Shown here: piece by piece, positions 33,823 through 44,665 of the stretch | How positions within the stretch are numbered: position 1 is the first letter of the stretch | Layout of the letters: each line of letters begins with the position of its first letter | From: Euglena gracilis | Lineage: Eukaryota; Euglenida; Euglenophyceae; Euglenales | Reading direction: 5' to 3' | DNA: 64,000 nt | NCBI GenBank assembly: GCA_039621445.1 | Contig: CP154956.1 | Coordinates: 53,987,143-54,051,142, forward strand | Notes under the pieces: generated by a model | What the model was told of the DNA's origin: nothing | Databases searched by the model: none | The model's input: the letters and a program-made list of their open reading frames with translations, nothing else | Made by a program: the position numbers and the translations under genes

Positions 33823-36800
33823 ATGCAGAGCACAACTCCCATCGACTACGCAGCATTGATTGGATCACTTCGTGGACTTGAACCTGCGGTATCATTGACC
33901 AGCTCTATTGAGCATTCACAACCCCATAGGGGTAATCAAGCATTGATCCATTCCAAAGGTAATCCTCCTTCCCTGCGTGTGTCACACCTATCGGTGTCTG
34001 TGTCGAGTTATCCTCCCCCCGCCCAATGGGCATCCCCACACCTATCGGTGTCAAGCTCTATAGAGCAACCCCATGCCCAACAGGCAGAACCCCTTTTGTT
34101 GGAAAGCCGATCGGCTAACACACATTCCTCCCAGCGAGATCTCGCACTGGTGCCGATAGGCACATTTGACTCTGAGGCGGATACGCCACGGATTTTTGGT
34201 GAGGGTGGATTAGAAACACCATGTTTCTTTCAGCCCCCCCCAATTCTTCCCCCCACAAGTCCGATTGGACAATTGCCCGCACCACCCGATACGGGTTCTT
34301 TTCCTGCATTACCATGGCACCCGGAGATGCGTTTAACGGTTCCCGCTTATACAAGCCCCTCCGAGTCCATGAGCAGTGATGCGGAAGAGTTGGAAAATAT
34401 TTCCCCTCAACCCATCACCGTGATTCAGCGCATAGTCGCAAATCTTCCAGTGGACCACCCGCTAACGCGGCAAATTTCCCATGTCCACACTTGTGTAGCG
34501 GATTGCGCTATGACACTTAACAAGGTTCTGGATTTTGATGAGAACAACCAAAAGGTTGTAGAGCACAAGCTCAATTACCTCTGGAGTTATGTGCGTGATG
34601 TTGGTCAATATTGCCAAACAAACTTTCAATCCACCAATGTGGACCTAGCAACTTTGCGACAAGGTTTAGACACACATTTGCAGGCATATTTGCCACAACA
34701 CTTCCAAAAAGTGAGTGAAGCCATGTGTGAAACACAATCCCGCAATGATGCGATTTTCTCCAACATGCAACATAGTTTGCAAGCTTTGTCTCATCAATTG
34801 GAGCCAATTACGGCAATTTTTCCACAATTGCAGCAAAAGTTGCATGAGCCCCCCATCAAAAATCCCGATTTGGGACAATTTATTACTATGGAGCAATTCT
34901 CCACACTCGCAACCGCATTTCAGGAAGCGCAACAGCGCATTTTCCAGTTGAGCGGTGATTCCGCGAATTTTACCCACTTTTCTGCCCAAGCCAATGAAAG
35001 TTTTGCCCCCCGCACGTACGTGCAACAATTGGAGGAAAGACTTTCCCGATTGGAGCAGAAATCTTGCCATTGTGGTGAGATTCCCGCTGAAATTGCAAGT
35101 TTTCACACCCAAATCGCGAATATCGCGAGTAGGATTGAGAATTTGCAGCAACAGTGGCAAAATGACACAGTGGAATTCCGAACCGCAATCGCGGATTTGC
35201 AAAACCGCAATGCGGCAACCCATGCACCAACACCGGATATTAGTGGACTCAAAGCCACCATGTCCGACTTGCACAAACAGTTACAACAGGATGTTGGTAA
35301 CATTGAAGCCTCATTGGCTAAGTTACACACCCGCTATGCGGAAGTAGCTGGTAGGATCCCGGATGTTACCGGCATTCAAACCGCGATAGCGGATTTGCAC
35401 AAACGCATGCAGGAAATGAGCACAAAAATGCTTCAGGTGCAATCACCACCCCAAGGCACATTGCCGTTACCAACACCTACCCCCACACTCCCAAAAACAC
35501 ACTTGGACAAGATTTGCGCTGAAATGCGCGCGGAAAATCACCAAATCATGCAAGGATTTTGTGACAGTCTCATGAACACCGAGAAAACGGTGAAGCAGGA
35601 TGTCACAAAACTGCAAAATGACATTACCGCGCTATCCGCGCAAGTTTCTGTCTTGATGGAACAGCCAATGGCTGAAAAAGTCAAAAGTCCGTATTCGGAC
35701 CACCCCACCAAGCCATCTCCACAATTGGAGGCCATTTCCAGTGCGATGCGCACTTTGGTGACAAGAGTACAGGAATTGGACACTGGGTTTGGTGCAATTT
35801 CGCACGATTTTCAGTCAATTTCCGACAAAATCCCGCTTTTGGATGAACTACCCTCATACCGTAGGCGGATTAAGCGTTTGCAGGAGGATGTGGGTCGGAT
35901 AACCGACAATTGGCAGGTTGTTGACCATTTGGAGCAAAGTGTGCATGAATTTGCAACAAATTTGGACCAAATTCACGCACAACTGCGATCCATCTACCAA
36001 AACCCGCAATCGGGTATGGTTGGAACACTTGCCGCATCTTCCAGCTCCAAAAGCGCTATTCGCGCACCAATTCCCGAGTCCACAGGCACATTGCCACCAA
36101 ATCGCGTTTCCGCTCATGCGGTGGTTCCCCCACTAGCATTACCAGTCCCAATGGACGAGTTTTCGGATGATGAGTCGGGTTTTCAAGCAAAAACCAGACC
36201 TACCCCCCTCTTAAATCAAGAGATTCGGGAATCCGAACTTATTCGTGGAATGATCCGCACCCCTACACCGGGTATTGGTCACACCTCCCAAATTCGCTTA
36301 GTAGCACCAATGGTGCAACCATGTGATACCTCACCCCCACATGCGCAACCGCATCACCATTCGCGCAATCGCGATTCCCCTAATTTGCATGGTACCTATG
36401 GTACACTAAGTGGTATGTTCCATGCGCAATCGCAGAATAACCTGAACAATACCCTTGGTGCAACCACCGGAGTACCTGCACATGGTGCGATTTCGCGCCC
36501 GGGCCCACGCCCCTGGAATACCACCGAAGGGCCACGGGTTTCTCAGAAAGATTTCAAAGGCACCATCGCGATAGCGAACAAGGTGAAGCCCCAATGGGAC
36601 GGTGACCCCACCACGTGGAAACAATTTTTCCGCGATTGGGAATATTACTGGGATTTGAAGGGACCCACCCAAGATGACAACCCGGAGGTAATCAAGATGG
36701 AATTCATCGATTGCCTCCCCAGGGATGAAAAAGAACGCGCCAGACAATTGGTCATTGGCAGGCGCATTTCTTTTGAAGAATTGGTTGAGCAATATGCTTC

Positions 36801-37197
36801 TTCATGCTCCAGTTTGGTTTCCAGAATCAGTCTGGAAAACAAATGGCGCCAATTCACCCCCCCGGACCGCAAATGGAAGTCGATAGACTTGTGGTACTCC
36901 AAGTGGCTTGCATTAGCAGCCGAGGTTGATGAGTTAGGGGAAAAGCAAATCAAAGAACAATTTGATGCGGTATTACTGCGCTACATCCCCAAACTCATCA
37001 AGGAAATTCACCGCGAGGAACTCGCGGGACACATTTTGACTCTCGATGAGAGATGGAATTATATTTCCAAACAAATGAAGTTATCACAACCTCTGGGACA
37101 AATTGAATCGGCATATCACCACCACCCTACCGCGGGTGTACCCACCGGTTCAGTCCATGCAGTCCAAAGGACTACCTCCCCAAAATCACCAAAATAA
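33823..37197 (+). CDS. gag: Gag, capsid part of giant element (ends at in-frame TAA)
   Basis: I choose ATG 33,823 (MQSTTPIDY); an earlier open frame has no ATG. About 1,124 codons. Residues 1-200 are Pro/Ser-rich. The middle is a long predicted coiled-coil-like region rich in Gln, Leu and Asn. Near the C-terminus lies a capsid-like retrotransposon gag segment: TTWKQFFRDWEYYWD ... FEELVEQYASSC ... NKWRQF. The product would package the element RNA in cytoplasmic particles. The frame continues without shift beyond the TAA at 37,195 into the zinc-knuckle part. It is much longer than typical gypsy Gag. Confidence 0.85.
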   Translation: MQSTTPIDYAALIGSLRGLEPAVSLTSSIEHSQPHRGNQALIHSKGNPPSLRVSHLSVSVSSYPPPAQWASPHLSVSSSIEQPHAQQAEPLLLESRSANTHSSQRDLALVPIGTFDSEADTPRIFGEGGLETPCFFQPPPILPPTSPIGQLPAPPDTGSFPALPWHPEMRLTVPAYTSPSESMSSDAEELENISPQPITVIQRIVANLPVDHPLTRQISHVHTCVADCAMTLNKVLDFDENNQKVVEHKLNYLWSYVRDVGQYCQTNFQSTNVDLATLRQGLDTHLQAYLPQHFQKVSEAMCETQSRNDAIFSNMQHSLQALSHQLEPITAIFPQLQQKLHEPPIKNPDLGQFITMEQFSTLATAFQEAQQRIFQLSGDSANFTHFSAQANESFAPRTYVQQLEERLSRLEQKSCHCGEIPAEIASFHTQIANIASRIENLQQQWQNDTVEFRTAIADLQNRNAATHAPTPDISGLKATMSDLHKQLQQDVGNIEASLAKLHTRYAEVAGRIPDVTGIQTAIADLHKRMQEMSTKMLQVQSPPQGTLPLPTPTPTLPKTHLDKICAEMRAENHQIMQGFCDSLMNTEKTVKQDVTKLQNDITALSAQVSVLMEQPMAEKVKSPYSDHPTKPSPQLEAISSAMRTLVTRVQELDTGFGAISHDFQSISDKIPLLDELPSYRRRIKRLQEDVGRITDNWQVVDHLEQSVHEFATNLDQIHAQLRSIYQNPQSGMVGTLAASSSSKSAIRAPIPESTGTLPPNRVSAHAVVPPLALPVPMDEFSDDESGFQAKTRPTPLLNQEIRESELIRGMIRTPTPGIGHTSQIRLVAPMVQPCDTSPPHAQPHHHSRNRDSPNLHGTYGTLSGMFHAQSQNNLNNTLGATTGVPAHGAISRPGPRPWNTTEGPRVSQKDFKGTIAIANKVKPQWDGDPTTWKQFFRDWEYYWDLKGPTQDDNPEVIKMEFIDCLPRDEKERARQLVIGRRISFEELVEQYASSCSSLVSRISLENKWRQFTPPDRKWKSIDLWYSKWLALAAEVDELGEKQIKEQFDAVLLRYIPKLIKEIHREELAGHILTLDERWNYISKQMKLSQPLGQIESAYHHHPTAGVPTGSVHAVQRTTSPKSPK

Positions 37198-37968
37198 CCA
37201 TCGAGTGATTCCAAAACTCGCTATCCGCGCTCAAACCCCAAATCCCCGACACGTGAATCCAAACCGCGCTATTCGCGCTCTTCTGACCAAGTTTCGGACA
37301 AAGTGTGCTTTTTGTGTAATCAACCGGGACATATGTCTCGCGAATGTCCGAACCCCCAAGCGCGAAAGCGCAGTAACAGCCCCCCAGGATCCCTCACTTC
37401 CTGGAGTTCGCGTTCCTCACGATCTGCGCATTCGCAGCGGTCGGGATACCGATCGGGTGATGGAAGACTGCGTTCCCGTTCACCCCACCGCAATAGCGGA
37501 CGTGGTTTCAAACCGCGAAGTCGGTCCCCCCGCCCCCCTACCCGCAATCGGGATGCCAATCGCGATTCTTCGCGATCTCGGTCCCGAAGTGGGTCATCCT
37601 CTTCACGATCCGACCGCGGTCGAGCGGATAACCGCTCCCCGCGTCGCTATGATGCCAAAAGGCAATCGCAATCGCGAACCCGTTGTTCCCTTTGTGGGTC
37701 TAAAGACCACCATTCATCCAAGTGCCCCCGTTCCCGCTCTCCCCGCCCTAGCCAAGGTCGTCGCGATTCCAATCGCGGTTCTACCAATAGGCAGCGGGTT
37801 GGTTTCAAAATATCCTCTATCGAGGAAAAAGACCTGGCTTCGGGCAGGGGGGGGGATGAGAGCAACGGGGATGAGTTGGTGGAAGACAGGAATGCCATTC
37901 GCGCGATACGCGCAATTTATTCTAGGAAGTCCACCATAGGCCACAAGGCCGACTCCGATATGGAGTAG
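37198..37968 (+). CDS. gag: Gag, nucleocapsid part with two zinc knuckles and RS-rich region
   Basis: Same frame as the capsid part, right after the TAA. Two CX2CX4HX4C knuckles: CFLCNQPGHMSREC (about 37,303) and CSLCGSKDHHSSKC (about 37,687). The region between is rich in Arg-Ser. Zinc knuckles bind the genomic RNA. Expression needs readthrough of the TAA, or the TAA is a recent mutation; no second gag copy exists in the window to decide. Confidence 0.85.
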   Translation, partial: PSSDSKTRYPRSNPKSPTRESKPRYSRSSDQVSDKVCFLCNQPGHMSRECPNPQARKRSNSPPGSLTSWSSRSSRSAHSQRSGYRSGDGRLRSRSPHRNSGRGFKPRSRSPRPPTRNRDANRDSSRSRSRSGSSSSRSDRGRADNRSPRRYDAKRQSQSRTRCSLCGSKDHHSSKCPRSRSPRPSQGRRDSNRGSTNRQRVGFKISSIEEKDLASGRGGDESNGDELVEDRNAIRAIRAIYSRKSTIGHKADSDME

Positions 37969-38011
37969 GAGCCCGAGGTCTGAGGGCACGGACCTCTGGG
38001 CTGATGAACAG

Positions 38012-39109
38012 ATGGAGGTAGGAACTGATCACCCCTGCCCCCCCTGCCCATCGGTCTTTTTGGTCGGTACCCGGAAAATTTTCGGGTCCCCCACTTCCCG
38101 CGCCAAATTTTTGCTTGGAATGTTGAGCAAAGTAAGCCAAGGGTCATGGAACAGTTGGCGCAACAACAATTTTACACCCGACCCTTCGCTTTGCGTACCC
38201 CCCATGGAACGTTTGGTCCAAGCGAAAATCAAAACTCAAAATTTCTGTGCACAAGCCAAAATTTTAGTCGACACAGGGTGTCGAATCCCCCTTCTTTTCC
38301 GCAAAGGACTTTTACCCACCCCCCTCTTGGTTCATGCCAAGAATCCCATCAAAATTATGACCGCTGACAACAGCCCCATGTGCGGTGGTGACTGGGGATG
38401 CATTTTGGACATAGTCCTCCCCATTATCCCGAAGCACCACACACACCCCCCACAATTCCAAAATTTTCTGGGTACTTGGGCATTCGAGGCGAATATCGCC
38501 GGGTCAGATGTCATACTCGGTTTTCCGTTCCTCCGGCAACACCGATTGGTGGTGGATTGTCCTTCGCACGGTTTGCGCACCACCCGCCCCGCACACACCA
38601 CACCCCCGAACTTGTTCCCCGTGACATCCCCCAGGATGTCCCCCCGCATTTCCACAACGTTTTCCTCAACCGAAAACACCGTTTCCTACCCTAGGGGTAA
38701 AGAGAAAGCTGCCCCCCTACCCACCGCACTTTTACCGCTCGTTTCCCATGCGGTAGGGAAAGCCAGTAGCTTAACCCCGCACGTTTCGCTGGGTTCCCAG
38801 GCGAAGGCCCAAAGGCCTGAAGTAATTACGGTGTCGAGTAGCCGCCCAGCTGCACAACTTTTTCGTTTTCCACCAGGTGTGTCGATTTCAGACACCCCTG
38901 TACACCCCCAAGCAGCTACCCCAACCGACACCAATTTATGCACTGACACCCACACAAACGCGCACCAGAGGCACCAACCCTCCTACCAATGCGCTCACTG
39001 TCGGAGAATTTCTGCTTACCATGATTTTGATTGTGGATGTCTAGTTGAAACTTCCAAACTAATCCGATTGGATCCCGCAACCGGGAATTTTTCCCCCTAC
39101 ACCTGGTAG
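38012..39109 (+). CDS. Retropepsin-like protease of giant element with long C-terminal tail
   Basis: The aspartic protease has the catalytic triplet in ILVDTGCRIPLLF, a flap region, and SDVILGFPFLRQH as the second conserved block. It lies +1 relative to gag, with 28 bases of overlap between open frames (37,940-37,968), so a frameshift could join them. The tail carries CAHCRRISAYHDFDCGC, a possible metal-binding cluster. The ORF ends at 39,109 because of a local frame change (about 39,092); the repeated copy at 39,609-40,637 keeps the longer frame there. Confidence 0.8.
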   Translation: MEVGTDHPCPPCPSVFLVGTRKIFGSPTSRAKFLLGMLSKVSQGSWNSWRNNNFTPDPSLCVPPMERLVQAKIKTQNFCAQAKILVDTGCRIPLLFRKGLLPTPLLVHAKNPIKIMTADNSPMCGGDWGCILDIVLPIIPKHHTHPPQFQNFLGTWAFEANIAGSDVILGFPFLRQHRLVVDCPSHGLRTTRPAHTTPPNLFPVTSPRMSPRISTTFSSTENTVSYPRGKEKAAPLPTALLPLVSHAVGKASSLTPHVSLGSQAKAQRPEVITVSSSRPAAQLFRFPPGVSISDTPVHPQAATPTDTNLCTDTHTNAHQRHQPSYQCAHCRRISAYHDFDCGCLVETSKLIRLDPATGNFSPYTW

Positions 39110-39460
39110 TGGTACCTCTACACTTGGTACGGATTTAATAGATAACCAAAAGGTACACAGCCTTGATACCATGGGTGATACACCCATCAGCACTCTTGGT
39201 AATTATGCACAGCTCACAAATCCACTTGGCAGTTTTTCACAATTCGCGAAAGTGAATCGAGCACTACAGTGCAAAGGCATAGCCTCCCTCTTCGGATTCG
39301 CGCATAGCGCTCCCTATGCGCCTATGGCGCTCTCCAACACCCCCGCGCATATCGCGCTTCCCGCACATAGTGCGCATTCCGCGCATATCGCGCTCGCCGC
39401 ACATAGTGCGAATCTCGCGCATATCGCGCATATCGCGCATCATCGATGATTGGGTATATG
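38478..39460 (+). repeat. Protease-tail segment, first copy of a 1-kb direct repeat
   Basis: GGGCATTCGAGGCGAATATC at 38,478 recurs at 39,609, and both copies run to GGGTATATG (39,460 and 40,637) with scattered differences. The first copy is followed by a piece of LTR, the second by pol. Confidence 0.9.
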
Positions 39461-39608
39461 TGTGTACCAGGCAGCCGTAAGGCCATGGTACTGTGTATGT
39501 AGGTATAAGCCTACGGCAAGATATAGCTCTGAGCCCCATACACAGTACTATGCTAGGTGGTATTCCTACAGATGGCCAACGGCCTGAATTAGGAATACCA
39601 AAGCCTAA
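39461..39608 (+). repeat. Partial type-B LTR (U3 part only)
   Basis: 148 bp starting TGTGTACCAGGCAGCC match 51,359-51,506 of the inner LTR almost exactly. The piece stops just beyond a hairpin (39,558-39,600) and is joined to the repeated protease segment. It contains no R-U5 part. Confidence 0.9.
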
Positions 39609-40637
39609 GGGCATTCGAGGCGAATATCGCCGGGTCAGATGTCATACTCGGTTTTCCGTTCCTCCGGCAACACCGATTGGTGGTGGATTGTCCTTCGCAC
39701 GGTTTGCGCACTACCCCCCGCACACACACCACACCCCCGAACTTGTTCCCCGTGACGTCCCCCAGGATGTCCCCCCGCATTTCCACAACGTTTTCCACAA
39801 CCGAAAACACCGTTTCCTACCCTAGGGGTAAAGAGAAAGCTGCCCCCCTACCCACCGCACTTTTACCGCTCGTTTCCCATGCGGTAGGGAAAGCCAGTAG
39901 CTTAACCCCGCACGTTTCGCTGGGTTCCCAGGCGAAAGCCCAAAGGCCTGAAGAAATTTCGGTGTCGAGTAGCCGCCCAGCTGCGCAACTTTTACGTTTT
40001 CCACCAGGTGTGTCGAGTTCAGACACCCCTGTACACCCCCCAGCAGCTACCCCAACCGACACCAACTTATGCACTGACACCCACACAAACGCGCACCACA
40101 TGCACCACCCCTCCTACCAATGCGCTCACTGTCGGAGAATTTCCGCTTACCATGATTTTGATTGTGGATGTCTAGTTGAAACTTCCAAACTAATCCGATT
40201 GGATCCCGCAACCGGGAATTTTTCCCCTCCTACACCTGGTAGTGGTACCTCTACACTTGGTACGGATTTAATAGATAACCAAAAGGTACACAGCCTTGAT
40301 ACCATGGGTGATACACCCATCAGCACACTAGGTAATTATGCACAGCTCACAAATCCACTTGGTAGTTTTTCGCAATTCGCGAAAGTGAATTGAGCACTAC
40401 AGTGCAAAGGCATAGCCTCCCTCTTCGGATTCGCGCATAGCGCCCCCTGTGCGCCTATGGCGCTCTCCAACACCCCCGCGCATATCGCGCTTCCCGCACA
40501 TAGTGCGAATTCCGCGCATATCGCGCTTGCCGCACATAGTGCGAATTCCGCGCATATCGCGCTTGCCGCACATAGTGCGAATCCCGCGCATATCGCGCAT
40601 TCCGCGCTATCGCGCATCACCGATGATTGGGTATATG
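39609..40637 (+). repeat. Protease-tail segment, second copy
   Basis: This repeat of 38,478-39,460 lacks the frame change of copy 1 but has TGA at 40,391-40,393 where copy 1 has CGA, a single transition. The frame of this copy is the frame of pol, so the ancestor probably had protease and pol in one continuous ORF. Confidence 0.85.
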
Positions 40638-43600
40638 CCCAACCCACCCATGTCCCACCTGGATTGAGTCCTATGGACATGTATGTGGATGATTCACAAT
40701 TTCGTTGTTCTATGTTACAGCGTGTTCCCCCCCCACAGGATGTTGAGCAAATCTCCAAGTACACCAAGGATACCTGGAATGCTTGTCAATTTGGTCAATA
40801 TCGAATTTTGAAACATTGGTTTTCAAAAATCGCTGATATGGCGGATTCTTTTGATTTGACCTTGCAAATTGATGCATTCTCCTCCAACGCGCATTCGCGA
40901 TTACCGCGACATTGGTCGCAACATTCTAACGCTTTTGATAAGGTTTGGGGAGACACTATCCTATGGATGCATCCCCCCCTGAAACTTATCCCGCTTGTGG
41001 TAGAAAAGATTTTCCAGGATCAAGCGCGAGGCGCATTACTTGTTCCTGTGAATCCCGAAGCGGAATGGTTTCAGATTTTGACTTATGTCACATTTTATTG
41101 GTGGGACCTACCAAACGATGTTCCTCTATTCGAGGATTTCCGTGGAGTGGTATTACCACCTTTCCAAGAAATCATTTTCCGTGTTTGTTTCTTTGATGCT
41201 TTCCATGTTTCTCAATCTCCACCCCTGAATGTAAGTGTGTTGGATCATACCGACTATATGGGAGCCGATACAGCTTTTGTGCATAATGCCGATAGGTATC
41301 CCCGTTCGGAATCCCCTGTGGTCGATATGACCCATAAACAGGTTTCCGCTGTCATTGAAAGTGCAGGACAGCATCCAAAATCAGCAGAATTCTGTACGCG
41401 CATCAGTCGCGAATTTTCTGGTGTATTGGAAAACCCTGTTTACGCTTGTGATATAGATCCCGCTATCCGCGGACCTTTTGGCGTTTGTAAGATTGAGCTT
41501 AAGGAAGGCGCAAAGCCAATGCATCGGAAATTTTTCCGTTGTTCCGGAGAAAGAGAGATAGCTCTCAATGAAATGATTGAAAAGCTCATAGAGCGGAAGT
41601 GGATCATCCCTTCCAAGAGTGAATGGACCTCCCAAGCTTTTGTGGTTCCTAAGCCCCCAGACCCATCAGGTCAGAAAAAGTGGAGGCTGGTACTGGATTA
41701 TCGGTACTTAAACTCACAGACTAAGGATGACCCATTCCCGTTACCTCTAATAGAGGACCTTATCACAAAACAAGCGGATAACCGCTTGTGGTCAATTTTC
41801 GACCTGGAGGATGGTTTCCACCAAATGCATCTGGATCCCGATTCGCAAGCCTATACGGCTTTTGTAACATCCAAAGGTGTTTACCAATGGACGGTTTTAC
41901 CAATGGGTGTTAAGAATGGACCAGCAATGTTTCAGCGCATGATCCAATGGGTCTTACGGGATTTACCGTTTGCGCTGGTATACATTGATGATGTTTTGGT
42001 TGGTACCCCCCCTCCTTCAGCGAATACACACGAGAATATTCTCGACATTCACTATCGTGATGTTCGCGCGGTATTAGCCGCATTTCTCAAACACAGACTC
42101 TTTGTCAAAGGTGCCAAAATGCACTTATTTCGCGAAACGATAAAGTTTTGCGGTCACATTCTCAATAATGGCCAACGCCGAGCGGCGCCTAGTAAACTAG
42201 AGGCCATTAAGAAATGGACTCCTGAGGTCATCAAGACCATCACCCATTTGAAAGGATTTTTGGGATTAGCCCAATATTACGCGATTTACATGAAAGATTT
42301 CGCGAAAATCGCGTACCTCTATCGAGGCAACTCAAAAATCGCGCACCCGAAAATACCAAAGTCAAATGGGACGCAGATATGCGTGAAGCTCTAGAGAGCA
42401 TTAAAAAGCTAATGCTTGAAAATGTCGTACTCGACATCGCGGATCCCTACAAGCCTTATGTGCTAGAAGTCGATAGCAGCGATTATGCTGTAGGCGGAGT
42501 CCTAAGCCAGCATAACGCGGCTAACGAATTATGCCCTGTAGCATTCTTCAGTAGAAAGCTACAAGGTGAAGATGGCAAAGGCCAAGTCAAATGGAGTATC
42601 CGTGAGAAGGAAACGTACGCAATCGTACTTATATTACAAAAATTCCGTAGCTGGGTCGCCAGCTCCTTGGTGCAAATACTGGTGTTGACTGACCATGAGA
42701 GTCTTCAACACTGGTATACCGAGGATCTCAACAAAGCCATGTCATCCGTAGGCCGAAGATGCCGATGGCATGAATTTTTGAGCCAGTTCAACCTAGTGGT
42801 TGTATATACCCCTGGCCATACACAAAAAGTAGCAGACCCGCTCAGTCGAGCACCTTGGCATTACCCCGGTAACCCGGATGAAGGTGATGCCACCTTTCAT
42901 GGAAGCCAAGAGGCTGATGAATTTGCACGTCGATATGACGCAGCCGACGATATGTTGGATTCTTTTCCCGTTTCATCGATTTTTCGTTCGTTGCCAGTCT
43001 CTCCTATACGGGGGAGAAGGCGGCGAGGCCGCACACCTGGTCCCCGTCGCATTACGCGATCTGAATCTCCTTCCCCCCTCTTCTTTCGCGAATGGGATTA
43101 TTCCCATGACCCTGTATATAGCACGATAGTGCACAGACTGCGCAATGGCGAGGTTGTACATAATTATTCACTTTCCCCTTTACGGTTGGTTTACCGCGAT
43201 GATGCGGGATATAAATATTGTATACCCCGTGACTTGGTTGATGAAGTACTTTTGTGTTATCACAACCAAGGTCACCCTGGGGCCCCCAAACTTCTTTCTT
43301 TGGTGGGTCGCAGGTACTGTACAACCCTGAAAGAAAACGATTTGCATTCGCGCTGCTTGCAAATTTCGCAACGGTGCCAAATTTGTCAAGCGGTAAAACC
43401 GCGCAGAGGTACCCCCCCTGGTACGTTGGACTTTTTCCCCGTACCCCCTGACATTTTTACGTCCCTCTGCATGGATTTTCTGGAATTAGAACCTTGCAAA
43501 GGATCAGACGGCAAAATTTACGATTATGTTTTTGTTGTCGTCTGTAGGCTGAGTGGTTACATAGTAGCCATTCCATGCCAAAAGGCAGGGTTGACCGCGC

Positions 43601-44547
43601 AAATTTTAGCGCAGATATTTATGGAGAAGTGCATATGCCTAATGGGCTTACCGAATGAGATTGTCAGTGATCAAGATCATTTGATCTCCTCTCGATTCTT
43701 CACAACCCTATGTGGTTTACTGGGAATCGAACAGCATTTTTCCATTATATATCGCCCGAAGGGCAATGGCCGCGCCGAGGCAGCAGTGAAAGCTGTTGTA
43801 AATATGCTCCGTCTTTCACTGGCTGATTCGCGCCAGGCCTGGGTCCAGGTTTTGCCATGGTCCCTCTTTTATATAAACACCCTACCGGGTTTAGTTTTAC
43901 CCCACTCCCCATACAAAATTGTTTTTGGGCGAGAACCCCCAGCAATTGGTGATATACCATCAGAGAGACCAGCTCGAAGTAGCGTAACCTGTGAGACATG
44001 GTTCTCTGAGGTAGAGTCTCTCAGAACTACTGTTCAGAAACGCATTACAGATATCCATTCTCAAAAGAGAAATAAATTTTTACAAGAATTCAAATCACCT
44101 GGCTATAGTGCTGGTGATCGCGTATGGGTTCGGAATAGCCGAATCCGTATGCAGGCTTCCAAGCTAGACCCCCTCTGGCTCGGGCCCTGTGAAATACTCG
44201 AACGCGTTGGTAACAGTGGCCGCTATAGGGTGGCACTGCCCAACGGGATCGAGGATGTTCACATGGATGATTTCAAGCCATACCTTTCCCCGCCTAATGG
44301 CAAAGCACTACCGTGCCTTTATTTCAAGCCCCGTTCAAAGTTACCCGAAACGGATGATTTTGTGGTGGACAAAATTCTCGATCACAAAATTGATCGAGGA
44401 GTCCACTACTGGAAGGTCAGGTGGAAAGGCTATGGGCCAGAGGAGGACACCTGGGAGCCAGCCTCCAGTTTTATTGGTTATGTCCAACAGGACTGGAAGC
44501 TATGGAATAAAAGAAATAACATAGACATTTCTGTGAATAATTTCTGA
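40457..44547 (+). pseudogene. pol: Pol of unit 1: RT, RNase H, integrase, chromodomain (one-base deletion)
   Basis: [38 protein letters not shown] and catalytic YIDD (41,981-41,992). RNase [33 protein letters not shown]. Integrase: HHCC with RCQICQ, then the DDE core ([22 protein letters not shown]). The C-terminal chromodomain is [12 protein letters not shown] ... [20 protein letters not shown] missing G at about 42,313 splits the ORF into 40,457-42,394 and 42,379-44,547; unit 2 has the G. The leading repeats and the 39.7-40.4 kb frame suggest the protease once preceded it. Confidence 0.93.
40477..40612 (+). repeat. 36-bp tandem repeat coding for SAHIALAAHSAN
   Basis: About three and a half units of 36 bp keep the reading frame and give SAHIALAAHSAN repeats before pol. 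A shorter, degenerate array lies at 39,345-39,446 in the first copy. The unit is built of GCGC-ATAT-CGCGC and GCAC-ATA-GTGC hairpins. Confidence 0.85.
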
Positions 44548-44551
44548 AATC

Positions 44552-44563
44552 GGCCTATAGGCC
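44552..44563. other. Intercistronic palindrome GGCCTATAGGCC
   Basis: A perfect 12-bp palindrome lies a few bases after the pol stop. The same 12-mer recurs after the extra ORF (50,580-50,591) and in unit 2 after pol and after the extra ORF. Confidence 0.7.
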
Positions 44564-44604
44564 TTTTACTCCCCTCTCCGTGTTTTCCTCCCAACCTCAA
44601 TTCA

Positions 44605-44626
44605 TTTCTCTCTTCTTTTTCTACAG
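44605..44626 (+). promoter_or_regulatory. Candidate 3' splice site before the extra ORF (unit 1)
   Basis: A tract of almost only pyrimidines ends in CTACAG at 44,626, 40 bases before the ATG of the extra ORF. In unit 2 the same tract and CAG (ending 55,769) are kept while the bases just upstream differ. This fits a spliced subgenomic mRNA, as for retroviral env, but no donor could be assigned. Confidence 0.5.
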
Positions 44627-44665
44627 CTCATCAAAGCTACTTTTTGCTTTTTGGTCCCCGGACCG

